DNA of 64,000 bases from Favolaschia claudopus (Eukaryota; Basidiomycota; Agaricomycetes; Agaricales; Mycenaceae): positions 62,001 through 126,000 of the forward strand of contig JAWWNJ010000119.1 in assembly GCA_037176885.1 (NCBI GenBank). The letters are read 5' to 3'. A program made the translations under genes and the position numbers. Below are positions 48,901 to 60,186 of this stretch, one piece after another. Each line of letters opens with the position of its first letter. Positions within the stretch are counted from its first letter, which is position 1. The notes under the pieces are model-generated. The model had not been told where the DNA came from, ran no database searches, and saw only the letters and a list, made by a program, of their open reading frames with translations.

Positions 48901-48960
48901 ATAATCAACTTACTGTATTATAGCAGGATTAGAACAGAAATTTGCATGCTTACACGTTTT
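45906..48960 (-). other. Element interior with a possible third gene
   Basis: No exon is certain. On the minus strand a start near 48431 (MKALQSIYFAISSIVMAVGG) ends at a gtgagc donor, and short Pro/Ser/Ala-rich coding pieces separated by plausible introns continue to about 46930 (for example HPHVEFPSNPSTLTPVSSTA near 47900-48000). Composition is low-complexity and I recognise no family. It may be a third element gene or captured host sequence. 45906-46900 shows nothing supported. 48790-48830 has a GTCAC/GTGAC cluster. Confidence 0.3.
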
Positions 48961-49000
48961 TGTTCAGCTCACGAGAGTTACGATTGACTGTTTGCAGAGT

Positions 49001-49385
49001 TCAACTTGCTTAGGGTCTTGCGCAACACCGAAAGTGTATCTCAACCTAAATTTTTTAATCCAAAGAGAGATCTCTTTAGACAACGCGATTTGAGTGTACT
49101 TGAGTTAAGATGACGACTTCCTACTCTCGAGGAATCGGGTTTGTAACCGTCACTTCCCTATTTGGTAAGGTCAACTTGCGAGGGCTCTTGCGGGCCAGAG
49201 AAAGCCTATCTCAGCCTGATTTTTTTCTTTCAAGAGGAGAACTATCTTGAGAACATGATGTAGGGGTATCTGAGTGAGTATGACCGCTTACCCGTCTCCG
49301 AGAATCCGGTTCGTACCACCTCTTCCCTTTTTGGGAAGCTCAACTTGCCAAGGTTCATACGGCACATAGAAGCAATATCTTGCGC
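49001..49385. repeat. Degenerate ~170-bp direct repeats inside the element
   Basis: Two full and one partial unit start with TCAACTTGC at 49001, 49171 and 49340 (period 170 and 169). Shared landmarks include TATCTCA.CCT.ATTTTTT and the closing CACTTCCCTATTTGGTAAG / CTCTTCCCTTTTTGGGAAG. Units differ at many positions. They lie just downstream of the companion gene's stop at 49480, so they may be 3' UTR or part of an internal regulatory array. Confidence 0.75.
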
Positions 49386-49479
49386 AAGATTCCCGAGTTC
49401 AGTTACAAGTTCAATATCAACTACATGCTTGAAGAGCCACAAGATAGTACACTTGATTCAAAAGTACAAACAGACGGAA

Positions 49480-52361
49480 TTATGAAGCCTCCTTCTTTGA
49501 TTTGGAACGCGTGCCATAGTCAGAAGTCACAGGGTTTGGTTTGAAGGCCTGGAGTCCAGCTCAGGAAGCGTATCATCAAGCTAAAGACTACTCACCGCTC
49601 TCGCTAGCTTCGGCGCAGGTCTGGATTCCTTCTTTCTCGGCTTCTTCAATTTGACCTGGACGTAGCTCAGTATTGGTAAAGAAATACGAAAAATTACCTC
49701 TTCAAAATCAGCCGGAGAAAGCTTGAATCCATTGGGCGGTGAAGATGTCGCCTTTTCTGATTTGGATTTGGGCACAACAGGCTTTGGCTGCTAGAGAAAA
49801 GCGAGCGGTAGTCAGCAAGAATCCTGCAGAAGTTTGGTTGAACACGTTACCGGTCTCGGTCGACGTTCTTGCGGCAGGGAAAGATATGTCTCGTCCGGGT
49901 TCAGAAGTTTGGATGCCTTGATATTTCGGTGGTGTAGAGCGTCAAGAACAGGGTCGTCGTCGTCGTCCGCTTGCGTAAGATCACCGTAGTCCTGGCTTTG
50001 ATCGCGGTGAAAGTTAGCATCTTCGAAATCGCAGTCCATATCAAGCGCCATAAGTAATGTAGCAGTATGCGGTGCAAGAACGAAGGAAATGAAGTCGTCC
50101 AGTTCTATGAGCTCGCAGTCTGGATCACATTCGTCGAAAGCTTCGGGGTTGTCTTCGATGATCGAATCCAGAGTATGATAAAGGTTCGCGGCGAGGCTGT
50201 CTGCTTCTGAAGCCATGATGCGTTTCAAGGTGGATTGAACGAGCAGGGACCCTTTTGGGCCATAGCTACGCGATGTGAGAGATTGTAAAACAAAACTGAT
50301 GGACGCAAAGTGCTTACAATCCACAGCGCGCTTGCAGGAGCGCATTAGTATAGTCTTTTTTGGACGAAGCTTTTGAAAAAGCGTATATGTTGCTATCGAT
50401 GCACTCCAGGAATGTTGTCCAGATCGCTGACTCCTCGAGCGTTTCCTTATCGGTGATCATTGCCAAGATGTCGGGCGCGTGTTTCAGTATTCGGGAGTGA
50501 ATGAGATTCCAGTCAATCGTTACTGGCCAGTGGTGTTTTTCTGCGAGAGAAACGAGGTATTCGTGATTCAATTGCTTTTTGATGGTGCTGCAGATCTCAA
50601 GCTCAAGCCAGTTAACACCAGTTCCAGTCTCGCCGACTTCGTTGATCAAAGCTTGTCGGCGTTCGAAAAGCCCGAGGATTTGAGTGTTGGGTTCGTTCGG
50701 CAGCAGATCGTCGCAGGGAAGAGAGGGACAAGAAGGTGGCAGATCAGACCATTGAAGCGGTGTGGGTTCTTCTTCCTCGGAGTCTTCGAGGTGGGGCGGC
50801 AAGACGGTCTTGACCTGCGAAAATCAGAGACGTTCGTGGAAATGGTCAGACTCACTTTCTTGATCAGCGGGGGGCTATCGGGCTCTTTCTTCGCTTTACG
50901 TTTGATACCATGCTCTTGTTTTTTCTGCGGATGACGTGTCCTTCAGTTCCCCAAATTGCAAAGAGATATACTTAGAATACACACTGTAGTTTTGGGTTCC
51001 TTAATTTTCGGTGCAGGACCGGAAGCGTCATTAGTGCAAGCGGCTCACAGCCAAAACAATAGCACGACATACGCGCTTTCTCTCATTCTCCTTGTCATCG
51101 CCCTCGGCTTCCTGTCTTGCTCCCTCTGAAGTAGTCTGCTGTATTTACTCTTCGTTAGCACGGGCTTTGAATGCTCTGTGTGAGTCTAGAAAGCGTACCT
51201 GCTTGGGTTTTTTAGTTGGCTTCGTTTCGTCATCTTTATTTCCTTCGACTTTCTTCTTTCCAGCATCGTTCTAGCGGATGAATAACCACTCAGAGAAAAC
51301 ATTCGCCACGAAAACAGCGGTGAAACTCACAGGCTTTCCCAACTTACGCGCCGATTTCGGCTCCTCCTCCTCCTCCGAATCATCTACTACTTGTCTCGCC
51401 CGCTTCCTCACTGCACCTTTAGCCTGTTTCGGTCAAGACGATGATTTGGAGTCAGAAAGGGTTATGAAGATGGGTACATACCTTAATTTGCGTCTCGGAC
51501 ATAGCCTATGTCAACATTCTAAGCATGCAAGACTGATAAAAGAGAGATTGCAACGGACCTGCTTGCCTTTCGATGGTTTCTCCTCCAGCTCCTCCGAGTC
51601 CGAGTCCGATTCAACCCGCGCACGCTTCGCCCTGCGGCGAACCTGGACCTTCGCCTTCTTTTCCTCCTCCTCCTCGCCAGCCTCCGTGTCGTCCCCATCA
51701 GAATTGCTCTCCAAACTTCCGCCTGCTTTTCTCAGGTCCTCTTTCTCTGCCTCCTTTTCCAGCTTATCCCGGACTCGACGGCGCGATCGTGCGTTTGTAA
51801 GATACTTTGTCATGATGTCTTTAATCGGCCAATACCCTGCAAATCTTCTAAAAAATGCATATTTCCCGGCGATCTGAGGAGAAAATGAGTAGTAATAGGC
51901 AGTCAAGAGGAAGGACGCACGATCTCCATTGCTCTATCAACCACTCCGGGCTGTTGTTTGGATATTGTCTTCTGTAAATTGAGGTGGACTGCAACTTCGT
52001 CTTCGACAATTTGCTTTCCGAAAGAATGATGAAATTAAACTTTCGTGAAACTGGATGAGAAAACGCACATATAGCCGATTATATCGCTCGTCATCGTCCT
52101 CGAGGCCCATGGCTTCTTGAACGTTGTAGCCAGAGCCCGTACCTGCGTCTCCTTTCGGCTTTGGTATAAGCTTTCGACGCTCAGGTGCTGCCTTCTTCGC
52201 AAACTGCGCGTTCTCGCGATTGAGACGTGCTGATGGGAACTGGATTCAGGGAAGGGGAGGCCTTGCATGAAGACCTTACCAATTTCCTTATCCTTCCGTT
52301 TATTGTCCTCCTGAAGCTGCTTGAGGGTCTCTGCTGCGGTGATCTTCTTCTTCAGATTCAT
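49480..52361 (-). CDS. CMC-element companion protein of unknown function
   Basis: Many short exons. The N-terminus NLKKKITAAETLKQLQEDNK is a short coiled coil. Next come a basic/acidic segment (NVQEAMGLEDDDERYNRLY), a block AMEIIAGKYAFFRRFAGYWP with IKDIMTKYLTNARSRRRVR, and a long low-complexity region of alternating Lys and Asp/Glu/Ser runs with nuclear-localisation-like KKVKTV and KRARVESDSDSE. A helical domain follows (HHWPVTIDWNLIHSRILKHA, LDDFISFVLAPHTATLLMAL) and a Lys-rich C-terminus ending TRSKSKKEAS. The GYWP and VLAPH parts look like host-type basidiomycete proteins of unknown role. Position and charge suggest a DNA-binding, TnpA-like partner of the transposase, but no DNA-binding fold is recognised. 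Confidence 0.7.
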
Positions 52362-52603
52362 GGTCGGTGGAGGAAGAGGAGAGGAGAGTCACGGTCACAT
52401 GATCGCGGTGTCACAGTTATGTCATAGGTGATCGTGAATTGATTGAGCTCAATGTTTAGAATTTCTGCCTAACTTCTTGCATGTTGGCGCTGTGAATTTT
52501 CAAGAGTAGGATATCAATCAATTTCTCTTGCAGGCCTCGTAAATTATCTCTCAGTTCAACGGCCAATCATATAATTACAATGCATCAACGACAAGACAAA
52601 TGT

Positions 52604-55600
52604 TTAATCTTCAACATCACCTCCCTCTTCCTCGACGAACAGGGGACGAATGAGACCACCGGTTCGGTCAACAATATACCACCGCGCTCTGGCCTCTATC
52701 CGGCCAACCACGGCTACCACACACTGCAGATCATCGACAATTGGCTCGCCAATCTCTCGATACTTGACAATTTCGACGGCGGCATCTTTTCCTCCAGTGT
52801 TCGTGCAAGGCCTGATTAGCGCAAGAAGTCGCTTCTTTCCAGATAGCATGCCCAGAGCCTTTGTCTTGGGCAGGTTACATACAAGGATTCGTTCGAGCCG
52901 CCCATAGGAGATTTGTTCAACCCATTTATCAGCCAAGGTACGACGCACTTGAATTTCATACTTCAAACCATCAGTATGATAAATTTGCGAGCAGCTAGAA
53001 ACTCACGCGGACGAAAGACATATTTCGTTCGGCTATGGATCCATCTCCACATGCTGATGTGCTACGAATCGAGTCGCCGTCAATAATGCGAAGTTTGCCG
53101 AAACTTGGAATGATCTCCGGTATATGTTGAAGTATATCATTCGTTCGTTTACCAAGGATATTCCCCAAATACTTCGCGATTTTCTTCCGAATATTCAGCT
53201 CAGGCCTATATTCGCGCTTGTAGGGCGGTAACAAGATCGCCTGAGGATCTGGTAATGTTCGAAGTTAATAATTTCCTGAAGGCAAAAAAGAAATTATAAA
53301 CATACAATCGTCGTGAGTGTATCCCTCTCCGTCTCCGTGTGGTGGATTAGAAAGTTCGCTCTCCAGGTCATATCTAGCATTCAACTGTTCAAGATAAGCT
53401 GTACGAAGGACGATGTTATTCAAGTTAGCCCATGGCATTTTCTTCGAGCGTAGACCGGACTGGAGAATGCCGCAGTAGCGCTCCATGAAAAAAGTCCACG
53501 TTGTCCAAGATGGGCCGCAGAACAAGATGTCGTCGGCAATGTGGAGCAGACCGTGAATGGTGAGTGTGCAGGCTGAAAGTCGTGATTCTGAATATTGATA
53601 ATAGTACCTGTAGATAGTGAGCAATTACCGAAATCAAGTCTTAAATTAAACTCACTCCTCGTATTTATGAACCCAGTTTATAATATTCTGCCTCAACTCT
53701 TCGACCTGTGTTTTCGTGGAGGTGAAACGGAGACAAGCTTTGATGATATCGGAGAATTGACAAAGGTGAACATGATATTTTGGGTCGGGAAACCGATCTT
53801 TCAAGAGAATGGGGGCGAGGTAGACAAACCAGAAAGCCCATGCCTCGGCGGTGTAGTACGCTGGATTGGCACCGAGAAGCCGGACGAAATCAGCGGGTAG
53901 ATGCTCCACTGCAGCGGCGGTTTCCTGCCAGATTTCGTCCCAGACATCCTCCGCAATTTCGTAGTCTTCGGAACCTGTATCTAATCCCTTGAAAATGCCT
54001 CTCCACAGTTTTACCAGATTTTGAACATCGTTTTCGAAAAAAATGTGCATGGCATCCCAGGGGCGTGATCGTGGATAGTCCATGGAAGCAACACGTCGAA
54101 GGGCAGGGCGGCCCTTCATGCCATGAGCCTTTGCGAGGCGATTCTTCGCGTTTGCAGCAGCGCGGGTGTCGCCCAAGTCTGTGTCAATCTCGTCAAACCG
54201 TTCCATCTCTGCATCCAACTTTTCTTGTGACCGCGGCGGCAAGTCCTCCGGATCCCAATAATTCCCGTCGGGCCAGCGCAGAGGTACGTAGTAAAGTTTT
54301 TCGCCTCCAGTGACATTGCGCACACCGCGTATCTCACACGAACGGCATGGACAAAGGCTGTTATGCCCCTTGATGTTCATGCTTTTCTCGATAGCAATGA
54401 TATCTCCCATTTCGAAGAGGTTGTATCCGCGCAGCATGAAGAAACTGCGAGTCTTCGCATTGTAGGTTCGGACTCCGTGGGCTAGCGCGGCGCACTCGTT
54501 GTCGTATGGAACGAGAAAGCTGTAGGCATCTTTAGGAGGATGTGGGCCGGGAATGACACCAGCCGACATGAGCCCCCCGTCAAGCGGATTCGAGTGGGTG
54601 CGAACTTCGGGTTTGATACAATAATTCTTGACAAGAATAGGAGTTGCGGAGGGTCCTCCGCGCTGGCGCTTGTAGAGAAGGTACGAGTCCATGCAGACTC
54701 CGAGGCAGATGTCGTATTTGTTGGAGAAGTATTTATGGGGAAGAGTTTTGCCGTCAACCACAACGTACTGTTCGCAGAGGTTTCGGTAGTGTTCGCCATC
54801 GAAGACGTCAGATATTTGATCGGGAATATGAACGTAGTTAGCGCGATAGAGTAACCGTTCGATGGATTTGGGGCTTTGGAAAAAGCCTTGCAGGCGGGGA
54901 ATGATGGGGATATAGCAGAACATTCGACGTGATTTTCCGGAAGCAGTGAACCGGGCGTTGTCACAATAATTACATTCCGTGAGTTCTGCGTACACAGCGG
55001 TATACGCCATGCACGAGTTCACGCAGCAGTCAAACCACATGGGCTCAACGCCCGAGAGGATGGCCATGCGATGGAACATCACCCACTCGGAGCTCAAATC
55101 CATCTTATGTGAAAACGAGTAGACCATGAGGTTGTATGCAGCGCGTGGCATTTTCGATACCAACTTGAGTTTGAACGCGCGAACATTGTCACGATCTCGG
55201 TCACTCAATGTCGCGTTGCCTGAAAATGAGTCAATCCTTCACACTGCGCTGATTTTTTGAAGAGGAAGAACGAACGGGCTTCCCACAGTCTAGTCTCGAC
55301 TTCGGAATCACGATGATATTCCATCTTTCTAACTACGAATAGAGTAAAGAAATTGATTCTGTGAAACTGAGGAAGAACATACACTCGTGTAGCGACGACA
55401 ACTCTTCATCAGCTCCTAGCATCTCGTCTAATTGTTGTAGCATTTCTTCATGAGTAAGTGGGACGTCAAGGTCTTGAAATTCGTCGAATTCAGCCCATGG
55501 ATCAGCATCTGAGCCGCTTGCAGAGGGGAAGTCGAGTTCCGACGGGATGGACGAGTCGTCGGAACTCGCCGAGTCGATGTCCATTGCATCGCTGGCCGAA

Positions 55601-55905
55601 TGAGCAGCATCAGAGTCCGAGCGCTGATCCATGTCGACATCAGGCAACGGGGAGTGCAGCGGCAAGCGGGGTGACAATGAAGGATTACTATCGACATCTT
55701 CCGATAGTTCGGAATCATCGTCAGAATCCGTGAGACCGGGCTCAGGAGAAACAGAGGGTTGAATGGAAGCTTTAGGAACCTTGCGCTTGTGCCGGCGCCG
55801 TCCACGTTCAGTGAGAAGCTTGCCACAAGTTGGCTTGCAGAAGCAATATTTTCTCTTCTCTTTTTTTTTCTTCTCCTTGGATTTGTTCTCTTTCTTGGGC
55901 GCCAT
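52604..55905 (-). CDS. Tnp2-family transposase
   Basis: Six exons (55383-55905, 55276-55332, 53656-55219, 53306-53607, 53007-53248, 52604-52960) join in frame to 1,014 aa. A Lys-rich start with a zinc-binding-like CFCKPTCGKLL motif (about residue 21) is followed by an acidic Ser/Asp region. The Tnp2 core follows: DRDNVRAFKLKLVSKMPR, WFDCCVNSCMAYTAVYAELT, GVIPGPHPPKDAYSFLVPYD, GHNSLCPCRSCEIRGVRN, PWDAMHIFFENDVQNLVKLW, then FFMERYCGILQSGLRSKKMP. These are the segments shared by basidiomycete 'transposase family Tnp2' proteins, which cut and paste CACTA elements. No frameshift or stop seen, so it appears intact. Start 55905 is the first ATG of the Lys-rich exon. Confidence 0.93.
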
Positions 55906-56234
55906 TAGATCGAGCGAGGTGCTCGCAGAATGAATGAGTCAAATGCTCAAAGATCGTTTTTGAGCCGGAGAGTCGCCGAATCAGTAGAAGAATAGTAGTG
56001 GAAGACTGAAGCAGTAATCAGAGATCTCAGGAATGCTGCTGCTGCGGCGAGAGGTCGACAGACGGAGAACGGCGAGTGAGCGGAAGAAGAGAAGAGGAAG
56101 AAGCCATCAACTCGCATAAACAACCGGCAATAGTTGCGCCAGAGACGGCAAACAGTGCCGAAAATGATTGATTTGTCTGATCTGATCACTACAAGTGGTG
56201 CCGACTGTGCGGGTATCAAGTGAAACGTCGTGCC

Positions 56235-56406
56235 GACGAGTTTCCCGGAACCCACTCGCAGCAAGTAGATTTATGCCAAGTGGGTCGAGCCCACTCGGGT
56301 TGAGTAGGTCAAAACCTACTCAGATCCAAACCTACTCATGCGGAGTAGGGAATGCTCAGTCCGAGTAGGTCCCTACTCGGCCCAAGTAGGTTTTCTCCCC
56401 ACAGTG
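56235..56406. repeat. Right terminal and subterminal repeats of the CMC element
   Basis: Mirror of the left end: at least six GAGTAGG/CCTACTC dyads (for example CACTCGGGTTGAGTAGG and ATGCGGAGTAGGG) ending in the terminal inverted repeat TTTTCTCCCCACAGTG at 56406. Shorter than the left array. Confidence 0.85.
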
Positions 56407-58450
56407 TAAAGACCTTCGCCCGCGCCGCCCAGAACTCGCCTGGCTGACCGAGGAAAGTAATCAATTCGGCACCGGTACGTTCCCCTCTTCTCCATTCTCC
56501 CTTCTTGCCCATATCTCTCACTTTTCGTCTTCTCCTACTCAGACGAATTCATCCACTGGTGCCGCCTCCTCAACGCCGAACCCTTCATCTGCCTCAACAT
56601 GGGCACCGGAACGCTCGAAGACGCTTTGGGTTGGTTGGAATACTGTAATAGGTTTGTTGCCTCTTCCCTCTGTCTATTCAATCTTTCTTCCCTTCGCATT
56701 CTCAACAATCGAATCAATTTTCCACAGCTCCGCAAACACACACTACGCCAACCTCCGCCGCGCAAACGGCCACCCCGAGCCGTACGGCGTGAAATATTGG
56801 GCGCTGGGAAACGAGATGTGGGGGCCTTGGCAAGGTGCGTTTTTTCATATTCCTCCTTCTTGCCCCTACCCTGTGAATTCTTTCGTAGTCGGCCAACTCT
56901 CCGCGGAAGACTACACCAAAAAGGCCTTCCAATGGGCCAAAGCCCTCCGTCTCCTCGACCCGAGTATCAAGCTAATTTCGTGTGGGGGTCCGTTCGTTTC
57001 TACCTTTATTCTTGAGTTGTTTTAACCGATACGTGCCTTTTATCTCAGAGACGGGCTTCTCCGACTGGGACCGCGTAACGCTCAAAACGCTAGCACCGGT
57101 GGTGGATTTTCATTCGCTGCATCGTAAGCTCTCTCCCCTCCCCTCCCTTCTCCCTCGACCCCTTCTCTTCTTCAGTATACACCCTCAGCCAAAACAACCA
57201 CGACATCAACGTCATGGGCCCCGCCGCCGCCGAGAAAGGCATCGAGATCACAAAGTCGTTGATTGAGCTGGCGAAGATCGAGGCGGGGGTGGAGAGGGAT
57301 GTTGGGGTGTGAGTCTCTTCGCTTCTCGGAAGAAAATCCTCGTGTTCCATCCTATATTATGATCTTCGGCTAATTGGATATTGTTACCTAGATGTTTCGA
57401 CGAATGGAATGTCTGGTAAGTTTCCCTCTCTGCATGCATTGTAATTAAGCAGCGTATCTGAATCCCGCCTCCTCGAATCAGGGATCCCGTACGCGGTATG
57501 TTCGAATTGCCACTGAAAAGGACGACCCATTGATTCAGACTGACTCGTATTCACAGCCCCAGGCGAGAAAGGCGCGGAAGAGCACTACGATTTGTCGGAC
57601 GCTATCGGTAAATCCGGTTTACCCTGCGTCTAGTCACTCTTGCTCAGACTCTTTTCAAAATATCCAGCCGTCGCCTCCTGGCTCAACGTCTTCATCCGCA
57701 AAGCAGACATCGTCAAAATCGCTTGTATCGCACAAAGCGTGAACGTCATCTCGCCCGTACGTCCCTCCTCCTCCTCCTCCTCCCCCTCCTCTTCTTCATA
57801 ACGTCTAAAATGAAATATCGTCGATATCTGGCTGCAGATCATCACCTCTCCAAAAGGCCTATTCAAACAAACGACATACTACCCACTCAAACTCTTCTCC
57901 AATCTCATGCAAGGCATCGCGCTTGATATCCACATCTCCTTTTCGGAAGCAGAGGAAGGAGACGACGACGACGAGGACGCAAATTTCTACACGGGCCCGA
58001 CCGTCCCGCCCTTCATCGCACACCTCGCGGCACACACCCCGCCCTCTGCGCGCCCTACGAGATGGATCGACGTTTCGGCGGTTCTCGCTCCCTCTAGCAA
58101 TGCCAGCAACAACAATAACAATGACAATAACAACGATAGCAATACGAGAGAAATCCGCATCGCCATCGTAAACCGCCACAAATCCCTCTCCTTCGACGTA
58201 CCTATTCTTTTCGGCCCAGAGGCAAAGGTGAAGGCGCAGGTGACGGTGCACGAGGTGTGGAGTCCCGAGTTGGGCGATAGGAATGGGTGGGAGGGGGAGA
58301 AGGTGGGTGTGGAGGAGAGGAGGGGGGTGCAGTGGGACGGGGTGTGGGGGTGTAAGGCGCATTCATTCCAAGGTGAGTGGGAAATTTGTTTGTTGTTTGC
58401 GGAGCTTGATTTTTGTTTGGCGTTTAGTTCTGGTCTTTGAGTTGGCCTAG

Positions 58451-59750
58451 AGTTCTATATCGGATATGTATATGTTATATCGGTGTGACATAAAGCTCTT
58501 CGAGTACCGGATAAACAGGGCGGATTAAAGACGAGTAATAAATCAACATGCAGTCAAGGAGTCTGGGTGGGGCATGAGCTACTCCGCCGTCACTGACTCA
58601 CTCGCCGCTCCAGGTATACTGTAGCTCAATTTTGCAAGATCCCGACTTTGAATTGCTCGGGGAAGAGTTCCTGCGAGAAACTTCGTTCTGGGATTGGGGA
58701 AGTACCTACCCGAAATTGAGTCACCCTCCCCACTATTTTCAACGATTTGGCAATGTTAACCTTCCCGAGCCGCACGCTTGGCGCAAACCCTGCGTCTACT
58801 CTATTTCAAATCTGACAGGTCAAGTAATTAACAGTCCTCGGGAACCCAAACAACTGATAACCTCCCGAAGAAACTGTGGCCTTGATCTAAGTACTGAGTT
58901 GGGAGACTAGAATAAAACGGCGCATCTCGTTGAAGAACGGTTAACCATGAGGTTTACCGCCCATCTCAATGAACAGGGCGATAATAGGCGATAATTAACA
59001 GACGTCGGGAACCCAAACAAAACTAACAATCTGCCGAGGGATCCGGGAACTGTAGCTCTGCATCTAGTAGAAGGCTGGGATAAACACCGCTTGCTTATTG
59101 TACTAGCCAGTATGCATAACTTTCAATCAAGACTCGCCGAAAAGGAAAACATTGTCAAAAATGACCTCCTACTGTCGAGCTCGGAGTGATACTCTACTGC
59201 AACCAGACTCAATTCTTCCTGTGAGCCAGAATGTCGATCCTCGCAGCGGTAAACGAAAAGAAAACCAATAACTTCGCCCCGTGCATACCTGCTCCAAACG
59301 ATGCCGAGAGCAGGACACCATCGTTCTCTCGAACTCAAACCGGCGGACCAGCCAAAACGTTGCTCGAAATTTGACCTGCCAACAACGTTCATTGTAAAGA
59401 TATATCGACCCTCATTTCATATTACGGAGTCTGACTGCGGGAGAGTACGTTGATTGTAATGAATCAAGTGGGTGGCGTACTAGGACGGTATCGAATCAAG
59501 GCGGGAAAGACTCAGCCCTGCCAGAAGGTGGGGTGAAAGAGAGGACGAGTTCGTTCAATGCTGAGTGGTCAGCCGCGGAAATGAGGCATGGAGCAAGTAA
59601 CGCACTGGTCCCTGCAATATTTATTAACGTCACAATACCTTTTTACCTCAGCCGCTACTCGGGAGACGGGCTCCAGTTATTTATTCATCGTGCACTCTAA
59701 ACCCACAGCGGGTCCATTTTTGCGTATATCAACCAGCTGAGGGGGAATAG
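58451..59750. other. Intergenic region with a degenerate duplication
   Basis: 1.3 kb between the GH51 gene and the small secreted-protein gene. Besides the repeat at 58825-59090, nothing is supported. A plus-strand ORF at 58632-58910 runs through the repeat and is probably chance. Confidence 0.5.
58825..59090. repeat. Two degenerate direct repeats, offset 167 bp
   Basis: Both units start TAATTAACAG (58825 and 58992), continue CGGGAACCCAAACAA and later share a GAACTGT...ATCTA..G and a GGGA.A..ATAAA pattern, over about 95 bases. They look like the remains of a tandem duplication or of an old element. Confidence 0.6.
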
Positions 59751-59758
59751 TATAAATA
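59751..59758 (+). promoter_or_regulatory. TATA box of the small secreted-protein gene
   Basis: TATAAATA, 70 bases before the ATG at 59821, with a purine-rich stretch after it. Confidence 0.6.
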
Positions 59759-59820
59759 CGAGGAGGAATCGTAAGGTAGGCCAGAACAAAACCCACCAGT
59801 TCTACTCAGTTCTTCCTACA

Positions 59821-60186
59821 ATGCGCTTCACCTCTAGCTTCATCGCTCTATCCCTCTTGGCTATCGTCGCGAACGCCCAGGACATCATCGCCTGGAGCGG
59901 AAGGGCCTGCAACGGCGACGAAGGTCTCGAAGTCCAGTGCGACGGCGGGTGTATCGATTTCACTGGACGTCATTCGTTCAAGGTCAGTTCAAGCTTTCTT
60001 TGTGAGATGATGCGCAACAAACGGTACGATACGGATCCCTAGATCTTTGAAAGTCCCGCAAAGGCTGTCAACCTTTTTGCCGGAGCGAATTGCAACGGGG
60101 AGAAATTTGCGTTTGGGAGAGAGAAGGTTGGGGTGTGTATCAATGTGCAGGTTGGGTCGCCGGTCAAGTCGCTTCGCTGCTCTTGA
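59821..60186 (+). CDS. Small secreted cysteine-rich protein
   Basis: Exons 59821-59982 and 60043-60186 give 101 aa. Signal peptide MRFTSSFIALSLLAIVANAQ. The mature protein has six cysteines (RAC, VQC, GGC, ANC, GVC, LRC) and the core GLEVQCDGGCIDFTGRHSFK, a pattern seen in small secreted proteins of agaricomycetes. It is rich in glycine and short-looped, possibly a beta-gamma-crystallin-like or knottin-like fold, which I cannot confirm. TATA box 70 bp upstream. Function unknown. Confidence 0.82.

Larger units (their letters stand above)
45634..56406. mobile_element. CACTA/CMC (EnSpm-like) DNA transposon, 10,773 bp
   Basis: Both termini read CACTGTGGGGAG inward, followed by imperfect inverted repeat (GGGCCGAGTAGG on both sides). 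TAAA is duplicated at 45630-45633 and 56407-56410. The flanks rejoin to an uninterrupted GH51 exon, which fixes the borders to the base. Subterminal regions carry many short palindromic ACCTACTC/GAGTAGGT repeats, a hallmark of CACTA elements. Inside, all on the minus strand, are a Tnp2 transposase (52604-55905), a large companion gene (49480-52361) and a less clear coding region (about 46900-48500). Intact termini, duplication and transposase suggest a recent and perhaps autonomous element. Confidence 0.95.
45254..58450 (+). pseudogene. GH51 alpha-L-arabinofuranosidase split by a transposon
   Basis: Retaining glycosidase that releases terminal L-arabinose from arabinan and arabinoxylan fragments. 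The 5' part (45254-45468, 45535-45563, 45617-45633) encodes [34 protein letters not shown] and VVRYPGG|NFVSSYRWQ|DGIGPK. The 3' part resumes at 56411 and encodes RPRRPELAWLTEESNQFG, EFIHWCRLLNAEPFICLNMG, KYWALGNEMWGPW (acid/base Glu in GNE) and FDEWNVW (nucleophile Glu), ending HSFQVLVFELA at 58450. The join GPK|DLRP is exact if the 10,773-bp element and one TAAA copy are removed. Without removal the product would stop inside the element. No signal peptide, so an intracellular enzyme. An Asn-rich loop lies near 58102-58143. Confidence 0.93.
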
